From an uncultured Verrucomicrobiota bacterium (GTDB taxonomy: Bacteria; Verrucomicrobiota; Verrucomicrobiia; Limisphaerales; UBA9464): a DNA stretch of 64,000 nucleotides. Location of the stretch: positions 1 through 64,000 of the forward strand of contig CAIVQH010000049.1 of NCBI GenBank assembly GCA_903907995.1, in the 5' to 3' direction. Below, piece after piece: positions 1 to 9,641 of the stretch. Each line of letters starts with the position of its first letter. The first letter of the stretch is position 1. The notes under the pieces are model-generated. The model did not search any database, was not told the origin of the DNA, and saw only the letters and a list, made by a program, of their open reading frames with translations. Position numbers and translations under genes: made by a program.

Positions 1-240
1 CGAGCTACGCGAGCGTAGCTCGCTCCACCCCAGGCATTATTCGGAGGCGCTTTCAGCCCTCAAAAAATATCCATTTGCCGACCAAGCCACGACGCAAAGC
101 TGCGCCCGAGTAAGCGGAGCCAGCGTGCTGCCGTGCGTCCCGCCGGCAGAGGGTTCGGGCGAACCGATACGGGAAAACTCTTGCGGCGCAGGCTTCGGCA
201 AGCCCCTGCCAGCAAGATGCTGGCAGCACGTTGGCGCAGC
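1..240. repeat. Intergenic region with short palindromes and a copy of a dispersed repeat
   Basis: No gene is seen here. Bases 1-22 form a 10-bp perfect palindrome (CGAGCTACGC, loop GA). Bases 23-58 (CTCCACCCCAGGCATTATTC, then a GCGCTTTCAGCCC block) match sequences at about 34614-34650 (opposite strand) and 34791-34832, so this is a dispersed repeat. Bases 125-136 (CAGCGTGCTGCC type) and 219-230 (GGCAGCACGTTG type) form a further loose inverted pair. Function unknown. Confidence 0.6.
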
Positions 241-1512
241 TCAGGCCGCCACCGTCTCTTCTTCCTTCTTCGCCTCGGCGAGGTCCGTTTCGTGTTTCTC
301 GCGGGCGGCCTCGATATCGTAAGTTTCGTTGTCCGGGTGTTCCGGATTGAGCGGCGAGATGTCGCGGAGCCGTTGGATCAGGCCGGGCAGATGCTTGATG
401 AGGTAATCCACCTCTTCCTCGGTATTGTAAATGCCCAGGCTGAAGCGCACCGAGCCGCGCGCGCGCATCGGCGGCAGGCCCATCGCCATCAGCACGTGGG
501 AGGGGTCGAGCGAGCCGGTCGTGCAGGCCGAGCCGCTGCTGGCGCAGATGCCCAGGCCGTCGAGCAGGAGCAGGATTGCCTCGGCCTCCACGAAATCGAA
601 CGCGATGTTCGCCGTGTTGGGCAGGCGGTTCTCCTTGTTCCCGTTGCGGACGGTGTTCGGGATGTTCGTGAGGATGAAGTTCTCCAACCGGTCGCGCAGC
701 GCGCGGACCCGGGTATTCTCATCGTGCAGGGACGCGACCGCGAGGTCAGCCGCCCGGCCAAAGGCGACGATGTTGGCCACGCTCTCGGTGCCGCCGCGAC
801 GCCCGCGCTCCTGGTGACCTCCGATGAGGTAGGGCTGAAACTTGGTGCGCCGCTTGATGTACAGCATCCCGACGCCCTTCGGCGCGTGGAGCTTGTGGGC
901 GCTGAGGCTGAGGAAATCGACCCCCAGCTCCTTCACGTCGATCTTGAGCTTGCCCGGGACCTGCACGGCGTCGGTGTGGCAGAGCACGCCCTTGCTGCGG
1001 CAGATCGCCGCGATCTCGGCGATGGGGAAGATGACGCCCGTCTCGTTGTTCGCCATCATCACCGAGACGATGGCCGTGTCGGGCCGGATGGACTTCTCCA
1101 GCAGGTGGACGTCGAGCGAACCGTCGCTCTCGACCGGCAGGTAGGTGACGTCGTAGCCCTTTTTCTGAAGGAATTCGCCGAAATTGATGTTCGCCGAGTG
1201 CTCCACCTTGGTCGTGATGGCGTGCTTCTTGCCGGGGTTCATGAACAGCGCGCTGTTGATGGCGCTGTTGTTGGACTCCGTGCCGCAGCTCGTGAAAACC
1301 ACTTCCTTTGGATCGGCGTTGATCAGCGCCGCGACCTGTTCGCGGGCCTTTTCGACGTGGCCATGCACCTGCGCGCCGAACGCATAGGCGCTGGAGGGAT
1401 TGCCCCAGAAATCGCGGAGGAAAGGGATCATGGCGTCCACGACCTCGGGCGCCACCCGGGTGGTGGCGTTGTTGTCGAAGTAGTAGACATGTTTCGGTTC
1501 GGACTGGCTCAT
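241..1512 (-). CDS. Cysteine desulfurase, NifS/IscS type
   Basis: PLP-dependent enzyme expected to take sulfur from L-cysteine, giving alanine and a protein persulfide for Fe-S cluster and thio-cofactor assembly in the cytoplasm. The 423-residue protein has the class-V aminotransferase fold: N-terminal YYFDNNATT, the cofactor-side His105 (VEHSAN), the Schiff-base Lys207 in SAHKLHAPKG and the catalytic Cys330 in SSGSACTTG, the group-I loop. Length is near the family norm of about 400; the extra is a charged C-terminal tail. I start at MSQSEPKH rather than the in-frame ATG five codons earlier because homologues begin close to the YFDNNAT motif. It is transcribed away from the carB fragment. No isc, suf or nif partner lies nearby, so its scaffold is not identified and I give no specific symbol. 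Confidence 0.93.
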   Translation of the reverse strand: MSQSEPKHVYYFDNNATTRVAPEVVDAMIPFLRDFWGNPSSAYAFGAQVHGHVEKAREQVAALINADPKEVVFTSCGTESNNSAINSALFMNPGKKHAITTKVEHSANINFGEFLQKKGYDVTYLPVESDGSLDVHLLEKSIRPDTAIVSVMMANNETGVIFPIAEIAAICRSKGVLCHTDAVQVPGKLKIDVKELGVDFLSLSAHKLHAPKGVGMLYIKRRTKFQPYLIGGHQERGRRGGTESVANIVAFGRAADLAVASLHDENTRVRALRDRLENFILTNIPNTVRNGNKENRLPNTANIAFDFVEAEAILLLLDGLGICASSGSACTTGSLDPSHVLMAMGLPPMRARGSVRFSLGIYNTEEEVDYLIKHLPGLIQRLRDISPLNPEHPDNETYDIEAAREKHETDLAEAKKEEETVAA

Positions 1513-1735
1513 AAACGGCAAAATCAAAGCGGACGAAAAGACTCCGGTAGGCTAAGCCGTGGCAAAACATGCGCAAGACACGAATCCAGCCGGCCGGCTG
1601 GCTCTCCTTTGAAGTCCCGCGCACGGTGGGCCGCTTGTCCGGTGCCCAAGGTCTGGATCCGGTCCGGAAGGCTCAATCGCCCCTCGACAGGCCGGCCTCC
1701 GACCGGCTTACTTCGCCCGATTTTTTTCGCGCCGA

Positions 1736-3532
<1,797 letters not shown>

Positions 3533-3590
3533 GGTCTTTCCGGTTGTCCCCCCGGACACAGTTGATCCTGGCAGTCAGTGTTTTACGTAA

Positions 3591-3616
3591 GCCCCTCGTG
3601 TTGGAGGGGCTTTTTT
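3591..3616 (+). terminator. Rho-independent terminator after carB
   Basis: Perfect 7-bp stem GCCCCTC / GAGGGGC with loop GTGTTG, followed by six T. It lies 58 nt after the carB stop. Confidence 0.85.
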
Positions 3617-3678
3617 GTGCCGATGCTTTGAAGTCGTGCGCAGAGGGGGCACCAATGCGGATCATCCGATCAGGGCAC

Positions 3679-3713
3679 AAAAAAAACCTCTTCCGGCGAA
3701 CCGGAAGAGGTTT
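3679..3713 (-). terminator. Rho-independent terminator of the porin gene
   Basis: A 13-bp stem (AAACCTCTTCCGG / CCGGAAGAGGTTT) with a 4-nt loop. On the minus strand the stem is followed by a run of eight T (A run at 3679-3686 on the plus strand). It lies 20 nt beyond the stop of the porin gene. Confidence 0.88.
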
Positions 3714-3732
3714 CGAGAGCAACCGGGGTTGC

Positions 3733-4860
3733 TTAGAACTTGTAGATGACGTTGAGCGCGAGGCTCAGGTCGTTGCGCTGGCCATCGAAGCCGTTCATGT
3801 TGCTGCCGCCGGCGATGTGGTCCCAACGGAACTCGGCGCGGGTCACGACGTTGGCCCAGAGGGCGTAGTCCAACGTGGCGGTGACGCCCGCGATCTTCTC
3901 GTCGTTGTTGCCGGCGATGAAGATGCCACCGCTGGAGTTGGCATACTCACCACGCAGGTTGGCCTTCAGCTTCTCCGTGAGCTGATAGGTGACATAGACC
4001 GCGTAGGCGTTGGCGTAGGAGCCACTGAACGAGCCGTTGGCCAGGTAGTCGTAGGAGACGCCGAGGCTGAGGGCCTTGATCGGGGTGGAGATCGAGGCGC
4101 CCGTGTACAGGCTCAGGCTGTCCTTGGCGTTGGAAATGCCGCCGTCAATCACGCCCGCATACAGCGAGGAACCGGCGAGCCAGCCCCAGCTCTCGGGAGC
4201 CTTGAGGGTCAAGCCGGCCTGATAGGTCTTGAGGGACTCAACCAGGGGGGTGCCGGCGACGGTCTTGGCGTTGATCGCGCCAAAGTGAGTATCGGCGATG
4301 CCAACGGCGAGGCCGACGGCGTCAGTGAACTGGTAGTTGGCCAGGACGCCGGTGTGGCTGAGGGGCTCGAGCTGGAAGCCGAACGAACGGCTGAAGTTCG
4401 GGTTCGCCACGCTGTCGGCAACTTCGTAACCGATGATCGGGTCATACTGACCGATCTTGAAGTCGATGCCGTTGCCGACCGGGGCGCGCAGCGCGACATA
4501 GGCCTGCTTGATCGCGAGGTTGCTGCTGCCGAAACCACCAGGCAGGGCGGCCGCATCTGGACCGGCCCAGAGCTCGGCCTTGTAGCCGGCGGACCAGGTG
4601 CCTTCGTCGAGGGGCTTCTCCAGGGCGACCTTCACCACGTTGACGTTGAAGCCGTCCTGCCGGTCAGAGCCGGTGTTGACGAAACGCGCGGCCTGGGCCG
4701 AGCCCGTGCCGAGATTCCAGATCGCCGAGGTGTCGACGTAACCACTGAGGGTGGTCGCCGGCAGCAGCGTGTTGAGGGGGTGCGACTCTTCCGCGAGCAC
4801 CGCCGAGGCGAGGCTGACCACGCCTGTGGCCGCCAGTGCGACTGTCCACTTGTTCATCAT
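3733..4860 (-). CDS. Outer-membrane beta-barrel porin
   Basis: Predicted secreted outer-membrane protein of 375 residues. An N-terminal signal peptide (MMNKWTVALAATGVVSLASA, likely cleaved after the VLA) precedes a sequence rich in alternating hydrophobic residues, Gly, Asn and Tyr, ending in YKF; a terminal aromatic residue is typical of barrels inserted by BamA. The pattern resembles the OmpL-like barrel family (DUF1597) found in Verrucomicrobia and Planctomycetes; the substrate is unknown. The start is set by a strong ribosome-binding site (AGGAGG, 7 nt before ATGATG). It stands alone with its own terminator and about 180 bp of upstream sequence, so it is probably a single well-expressed transcript. 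Confidence 0.75.
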   Translation of the reverse strand: MMNKWTVALAATGVVSLASAVLAEESHPLNTLLPATTLSGYVDTSAIWNLGTGSAQAARFVNTGSDRQDGFNVNVVKVALEKPLDEGTWSAGYKAELWAGPDAAALPGGFGSSNLAIKQAYVALRAPVGNGIDFKIGQYDPIIGYEVADSVANPNFSRSFGFQLEPLSHTGVLANYQFTDAVGLAVGIADTHFGAINAKTVAGTPLVESLKTYQAGLTLKAPESWGWLAGSSLYAGVIDGGISNAKDSLSLYTGASISTPIKALSLGVSYDYLANGSFSGSYANAYAVYVTYQLTEKLKANLRGEYANSSGGIFIAGNNDEKIAGVTATLDYALWANVVTRAEFRWDHIAGGSNMNGFDGQRNDLSLALNVIYKF

Positions 4861-4885
4861 ATCAGTTCCTCCTGAGGGGGTGTGT
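4861..4885 (-). promoter_or_regulatory. Strong ribosome-binding site of the porin gene
   Basis: On the minus strand the leader reads TCAGGAGGAACTGAT directly before ATGATG. The AGGAGG core is a perfect Shine-Dalgarno match and fixes the start at 4860. Most other genes in the window lack such a clear site, which fits high expression of a porin. Confidence 0.7.
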
Positions 4886-5044
4886 ATCGTTGTGTGTTGT
4901 GTAACTTAGACCAGCATTCGCGGGCAAAAACAGTTCACCCACGGCGCCCAAAAATGGCGCAACGGGCGGACACTAGGAACCGCCGGTAGCCGTGACAACA
5001 AGTTTTTGCAGCCCAAAAGGCTGCTTCCGGACGGCGCGGGCACG

Positions 5045-6430
5045 CTACGCCAGCACGGTTTCACCGGGGCCGGGGCAATGCACCTGCAGCCTGGGGTGCC
5101 GCTCGCGGAGCTGGCCGGCGATCCATTCGCGGGCGGCGGTGTCGCCGTGGCCGAGAATGACAACCTTGGGCGACATTTGGGTGACAAAGTCCAGCAGGTC
5201 ATCGCGGTTGGCGTGCGCGGTCAGGTCGAAATGCTCCACCTGGCAGCGCCGGGTCAGTTCGCCGGCCTCGTCGCTGAAATGAAAAGTTTCGCCCGGTTGG
5301 GAGGCCAGCAGCCGGCCTCCGGGGGACGCCGGATCGGCATAGCCGACGAAGAAGATCCCGTGGCGTTTGTCCCCGGCGAGCCGCTGGGTCAGTTCATGCG
5401 AGGCGGTGTGCTCGCTCATCATCCCGGCGGTGAGGACGAAAATCCGGCCGCTTCCCAGGCTTAATCCGGCCAAATCCTTGGAGGACAGCACCGTGAGGTC
5501 GAGCGCGCGGGTCAGGAGCAGATCGGGGTGGTTACGGTTGGTTCGCTGGGCCAGCAGGTCGTAAATCTCGGTAAAGATCCGGCCCAGCCCACCGATATAG
5601 ACCTGCTGTTTCCGGAGCTTGCCGGCCTGCATGAGCAGGGCCAGCGCCGCCAATATTTCCTGGGTGCGTCCCAGACCGAAGGCCGGGACGAGCACACAGC
5701 CCTTGCGGTCGAGCACGCCTTTGATGGCGGAGGACAGGCGTTCCAGCTCGGCCTGGCGGGAAAAGCCGGGCGGCACCTGATGGGCTCCACGGGTGGTCTC
5801 GAGGATCAGCGTGTCGGCCCGGACGTCTTTGAACTGGGCGGCGCGCAGGATGGACTGGTCGTGGAAACAAACGTCGCCGGAGTAGAACAGCGAGTGCTTG
5901 CCGCTTTTCACCAGCACGCCGGCGGATCCCAGCGCATGGCCGGCATCAAAAAATTCCAGCGTGGGCGCGGGCAGCCGGCCGCGTTTGTGGGCCCATTCGA
6001 CCTCGCGGCGATACGGCATGCCCTGAAACACGGAGGCGTAATCGTCCACCTCCTCGTGCGTGTAGAGCGGATATTCGCGGATGCCCAGCTCCTGGCGCTG
6101 GCGGGTCATCACGTTGACCGAGTTGTGCAGCACCCGTTCCACGATGAAGTAGCTGTGGTCGGTCATCATCACCCGGGCATGGGAGAAGTACCGGAGCGCC
6201 ACGGGCAGGGCGCCGACGTGGTCGAAATGGCAATGGGAGATCGCGATCGCATCCACGGGCTCGTCACGCACCTGCTCAAAGAGCGGCAGGCTGGCATTGC
6301 CATCGCGACGCGGATGAGTGCCGGCATCCAGCAGGATGCGGTATCCATCCAGGCCCACCAGCCAGGCGCTGGCCCCGATGTTGGCATCGGGATTGAGGTT
6401 GGTGATCTGCAAGGGGGAAGGTTTTGACAT
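5045..6430 (-). CDS. Metallo-beta-lactamase/beta-CASP family hydrolase
   Basis: 461-residue protein of the MBL-fold beta-CASP group, enzymes that mostly cut RNA with two zinc ions. Residues 66-71 HCHFDH form the metal-binding motif 2. GHALGSAG (about residue 172) and SGDV are motifs 3 and 4. The middle holds the beta-CASP cap (VLVPAFGLGRTQE, then IYIGGL-like). Near the C-terminus come HFDLTAHANRDDL and VVILGHGD, motifs A-C of this group. It resembles the YSH1/CPSF-like exonucleases. The start at MSKPSPLQ is preferred over an in-frame ATG six codons upstream. It has no obvious operon partner, and its actual RNA target cannot be told from sequence. Confidence 0.82.
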   Translation of the reverse strand: MSKPSPLQITNLNPDANIGASAWLVGLDGYRILLDAGTHPRRDGNASLPLFEQVRDEPVDAIAISHCHFDHVGALPVALRYFSHARVMMTDHSYFIVERVLHNSVNVMTRQRQELGIREYPLYTHEEVDDYASVFQGMPYRREVEWAHKRGRLPAPTLEFFDAGHALGSAGVLVKSGKHSLFYSGDVCFHDQSILRAAQFKDVRADTLILETTRGAHQVPPGFSRQAELERLSSAIKGVLDRKGCVLVPAFGLGRTQEILAALALLMQAGKLRKQQVYIGGLGRIFTEIYDLLAQRTNRNHPDLLLTRALDLTVLSSKDLAGLSLGSGRIFVLTAGMMSEHTASHELTQRLAGDKRHGIFFVGYADPASPGGRLLASQPGETFHFSDEAGELTRRCQVEHFDLTAHANRDDLLDFVTQMSPKVVILGHGDTAAREWIAGQLRERHPRLQVHCPGPGETVLA

Positions 6431-6653
6431 GGTGCAGGCCCGGTTCACCGCGCCTTATGGTTGGACCGTATCAGCTCCAAACGGCCTTGCCGAGCTTTCA
6501 TCCCGGCTGGGAGCGCTTTCGTGACAGCAGCGGGCGGTTTCATCCCCAATTCATCGTGGAGACGGCGGGACGGAGTAAGTTGTGCCCAGATCGGACGAGC
6601 ACCCGAGCGGTGCGCGACCGGCAGAAATAAACAAAACACAAAACAGCAACATT

Positions 6654-7385
6654 ATGAAACACCAGTTCCCGCTCCTCGTGGCCAGCGCCCTCACCGCGCT
6701 CTTCGCCCTCAACTCCCGCGCGGACGATACGACGGCCCCGGCCGATCCCGCGCCGAAACACGGACCCCGGGGTGAAGGCCACGGCCACCGCCCTTTGCCA
6801 CCCGAGATTCTCGCCCAGTACGACCTCGACAAGGACGGCAAGCTGAACGAGGCCGAGCGCGCCGCTCTCAAGGCCGACATTGACGCCGGCAAGGTGACCC
6901 TGCCCCACGGAAACCCCGAAGATCATGGGCGCCCGGTCGATCTGATCGCGAAGGATCTGGGCGTGACGCCGGAGCAGTTCCGCGCGGCCTTCAAGGCGGT
7001 CCATCCGGCGGCAAAGGGCGAACAGCCGACGAAAGAGCAGCGCGAGGCGAACCGCCAGGCCCTGGCCACCGCGCTCGGTGTGCCCCTGGAAAAGCTCGAT
7101 GCGGTCATGGACAAGTATCGCCCCGAAGGGAAGGGCGGCCACGGCCCCGGGGGCCCTGGCGGCCCGGAAGGCCGTGGCCATCGTGCGGAAGGTGGCCCGC
7201 TGGCCAAGTATGACGTGAACAAGGACGGCCAGCTGGACGCGACCGAGCGGGCCGCGCTGAAGGCGGACATCGACAGCGGGGCCTTTCCTCCCGCCCGCCC
7301 GCAGCCGCCGCAGGGTGGTGCCGACACCTCGGCTCAGGCCCCGGACAACGCGCCCACTGTGATCGGGCCCGGGCCGCGCCGCTAA
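6654..7385 (+). CDS. Secreted EF-hand calcium-binding protein
   Basis: 243-residue predicted exported protein. Residues 1-22 form a signal peptide (MKHQFPLLVASALTALFALN), then a His/Gly/Pro-rich stretch. Two canonical EF-hand loops are seen: DLDKDGKLNEAE (residues 57-68) and DVNKDGQLDATE (187-198). Each is followed by the same RAALKADID segment, which shows an internal duplication. The segment between them is charged and may be helical. It probably binds calcium outside the cytoplasmic membrane; no enzymatic motif is seen. The start is the ATG followed by the signal peptide, not the longer open frame. A terminator follows. Confidence 0.78.
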   Translation: MKHQFPLLVASALTALFALNSRADDTTAPADPAPKHGPRGEGHGHRPLPPEILAQYDLDKDGKLNEAERAALKADIDAGKVTLPHGNPEDHGRPVDLIAKDLGVTPEQFRAAFKAVHPAAKGEQPTKEQREANRQALATALGVPLEKLDAVMDKYRPEGKGGHGPGGPGGPEGRGHRAEGGPLAKYDVNKDGQLDATERAALKADIDSGAFPPARPQPPQGGADTSAQAPDNAPTVIGPGPRR

Positions 7386-7414
7386 ATTGCAGGCTGGTGT
7401 GAGTTGTTAGGTGC

Positions 7415-7450
7415 AAAGGCCCGCCGGTTCGCTGGCGGGCCTTTCTTTTC
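7415..7450 (+). terminator. Rho-independent terminator after the EF-hand gene
   Basis: An 11-bp perfect stem (AAAGGCCCGCC / GGCGGGCCTTT) with an 8-nt loop, followed by the T-rich tail CTTTTC. It separates the EF-hand gene from the two-component pair. Confidence 0.8.
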
Positions 7451-7488
7451 GCTTCCTCACCGCCATCCCTGCCCGCCACTGTTTTCCC

Positions 7489-8727
7489 ATGCGCCCGCCC
7501 TTCCGGCTCCGGTCCCTCCTGCTCGGATGCCTCTGGAGCATCCTGATCTGGTCGGCACTCGGCCTGGCCTTCGCCGCGCAACTGGTCTTCACGGGCTCGC
7601 TTGAATGGGAGCAGGCGCTGCGGTTCCCGATCCACGACTGGGCCCCCTGGGTGGTTCTGTCCCCGCTGGTGTTCGTGATCGCCACGCAGTTCCCGCTGGA
7701 ACGCGGGCGTTGGCCGGTCAGTCTCATTGTCCATCTCTGCGCCTGCATCGTGACGCTGGCCGCCTGCGAATGGATCACGCACTTCGTCGAGCCGGCCGCC
7801 CAGCCGCCCCGCGAGGCGCTCATCCGCCGGTACCACGGGGAAGACCTCCCGGAAAATGCCCCCCGTCCCCGTCCGCAGCCGGGTGATCCGGGCCGGGAAC
7901 GTGAGCGCGAACGGGCCGTCCCCGAACACCGGCCACATCCGCCCTTTCCGCGCGTCCTGCCGGGCGGCGCGTTTTCCGCCCGGGTGCGCGTCAACCTGCC
8001 GATCTACTGGATCATTGTGAGTGTCGCGCATGCGCTCCTCTTTTACCGGCGTTCGCAGGAGCGCGAGCGCAAGGCCTTCGAACTGGCCGCGGGCCTCGCC
8101 CAGGCCAAGCTGCAGGCGCTCCGGATGCAGCTGCAGCCGCACTTTCTCTTCAACACGCTCAATGCCATCTCCACGCTCGTCCATCGGGATGCCCACGCGG
8201 CGGACGAGATGATCGGCAATCTCAGCGACTTCCTCCGGCTCACGTTGGAAACGGCCGACCAGCAGGAAGTCCCGCTGCGCCAGGAACTTGATTTCCTCGA
8301 CCGCTACCTCGCCATCGAGCAGGTGCGTTTTGGTGATCGCCTGCGCGTGACTCGGGAAATCACCCCCGAGGTTCTGTCGGCGCTGGTGCCCTCGTTGATC
8401 CTCCAACCGCTGGTGGAGAATGCCATCCGTCACGGACTGGAACCGAGCCGCCAAGCGGGGCTGCTGACGATCTCCGCCAACCGGGCGGATGGTCTGGTCC
8501 GGCTCGTGGTGCGTGACAATGGAGTCGGTCTGAAACCGACTCCGGCGGCCTCGGGTCGTGAAGGCATCGGCCTCGCGAACACTCGGGCGCGCCTGCGTGA
8601 ACTGTACGGCGAGGCGGCCCGGTTGGAACTGAAGGACGGTCCGGCAGGCGGGCTCGCCGTGGAAATAAGCCTGCCGTTTCACACCGAACTGATCGCCCCG
8701 GCCACTTCCACCCCCCTTGCCGAATGA
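7489..8727 (+). CDS. LytS-type sensor histidine kinase
   Basis: Membrane sensor kinase of 412 residues. Four hydrophobic segments (about 9-32, 51-68, 77-97 and 170-186) surround a Pro/Arg-rich, probably extracytoplasmic stretch at 105-165. The cytoplasmic part carries the His_kinase (PF06580) signature with the phospho-acceptor His218 in LQPHFLFNTLNAIS. An HATPase domain follows (LQPLVENAIRHGLEP, then DNGVGL and GIGLANTRARL). The last codon overlaps the next gene by 4 bp (ATGA), so kinase and regulator are co-translated. The start at MRPPFRLR is chosen because it opens directly into the first membrane helix. The signal is unknown. Confidence 0.9.
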   Translation: MRPPFRLRSLLLGCLWSILIWSALGLAFAAQLVFTGSLEWEQALRFPIHDWAPWVVLSPLVFVIATQFPLERGRWPVSLIVHLCACIVTLAACEWITHFVEPAAQPPREALIRRYHGEDLPENAPRPRPQPGDPGRERERERAVPEHRPHPPFPRVLPGGAFSARVRVNLPIYWIIVSVAHALLFYRRSQERERKAFELAAGLAQAKLQALRMQLQPHFLFNTLNAISTLVHRDAHAADEMIGNLSDFLRLTLETADQQEVPLRQELDFLDRYLAIEQVRFGDRLRVTREITPEVLSALVPSLILQPLVENAIRHGLEPSRQAGLLTISANRADGLVRLVVRDNGVGLKPTPAASGREGIGLANTRARLRELYGEAARLELKDGPAGGLAVEISLPFHTELIAPATSTPLAE

Positions 8728-9488
8728 AACTCCGGGTGCTCATCGTGGATGATGAACCGCTCGCCCGCGAACGGCTGCGCATGCTGCTCGCCTCCGAACC
8801 CGAGGCGGAGGTGGTGGGCGAGGGGGCCGACGGCGAAGCCGCCGTGGCAGCCATCCGCTCCTTGCATCCAGACCTCGTGATGCTCGACATCCAGATGCCC
8901 GGCCTTGATGGCTTCGGTGTGCTGCGGGCCCTTGAGCGCGCCGAACTGCCGCTCGTGATCTTCGTCACCGCCTTCGACCAGCACGCCGTGAAGGCCTTCG
9001 AGGCCCATGCGCTCGACTACCTGCTCAAACCCTGCAAGCCCGCCCGTCTGCGGGACGCCCTGCAACGGGCGCGCGAACAGCTCGCCTCGAAGCAGTCGCA
9101 GAATGTGTCCCAGCGGCTGCTGGATCTGCTGGAGGAGCGCAGCCCTAAGGCCGCCCAGCACCTGACCCGCATCGCCGTAAAGAACGGCGAGCGCGTCACC
9201 TTCGTGAAGGCCGCGCACATCGACTGGATCGAGGCCTCCGGCAACTATGTCGTCCTGCACGTCGGCAAGGAGAGCCACATCATCCGCGAGACCATCGGTG
9301 CGCTGGAGGAACAGCTTTCACCCGATACGTTTCTGCGCCTCAGCCGCTCGGCCATTGTGAACCTCGACCGCGTGAAGGAACTCCAGTCCGTCGCCCCCGG
9401 CGAACACGTCGTGATCCTTCACGACGGCAAGAAGCTGCCGATGTCCCGCGGCCTGCGCGAGGTCGAGGAAAAGCTGAAGTTTGGTTGA
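8724..9488 (+). CDS. LytR/AlgR-family response regulator
   Basis: 254-residue DNA-binding regulator, cognate to the upstream kinase. Residues 3-120 form a receiver with the acidic pair DD (9-10), phosphorylation site Asp55 in LDIQMPG, and Lys in LKPC. Residues about 147-250 are a LytTR DNA-binding domain (IDWIEASGNYVVLH, FLRLSRSAIVNLDRVKEL). This family usually binds paired direct repeats upstream of a few target genes. No target site can be named here. The start overlaps the kinase stop. Confidence 0.93.
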   Translation: MKLRVLIVDDEPLARERLRMLLASEPEAEVVGEGADGEAAVAAIRSLHPDLVMLDIQMPGLDGFGVLRALERAELPLVIFVTAFDQHAVKAFEAHALDYLLKPCKPARLRDALQRAREQLASKQSQNVSQRLLDLLEERSPKAAQHLTRIAVKNGERVTFVKAAHIDWIEASGNYVVLHVGKESHIIRETIGALEEQLSPDTFLRLSRSAIVNLDRVKELQSVAPGEHVVILHDGKKLPMSRGLREVEEKLKFG

Positions 9489-9551
9489 GCCGAGCAGTGT
9501 CCTGAAAAGCGACTGACGGAATTCACGGAAGGGTGACGGATGACAAAATTT

Positions 9552-9629
9552 CGGTGGGGCGAGCGTCCCCGCGAGCCGGGCCGCCCCAGACCAAAGCCGC
9601 TGCGGCTCGCGAGGACGCTCGCCCCACCG
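9552..9629. repeat. Dispersed palindromic repeat (GGTGGGGCGAGCGTCC family), copy 1
   Basis: Arms 9552-9568 and 9613-9629 are a perfect 17-bp inverted repeat (CGGTGGGGCGAGCGTCC). Inner arms GCGAGCCG / CGGCTCGC (9571-9578, 9603-9610) extend the stem. A second copy, sharing also GCGAGCCGGGCCGCCCCAGA, lies at 34896-34969. It is REP-like and sits just before the start of the next gene. Confidence 0.8.
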
Positions 9630-9641
9630 TGCGCCGGATCC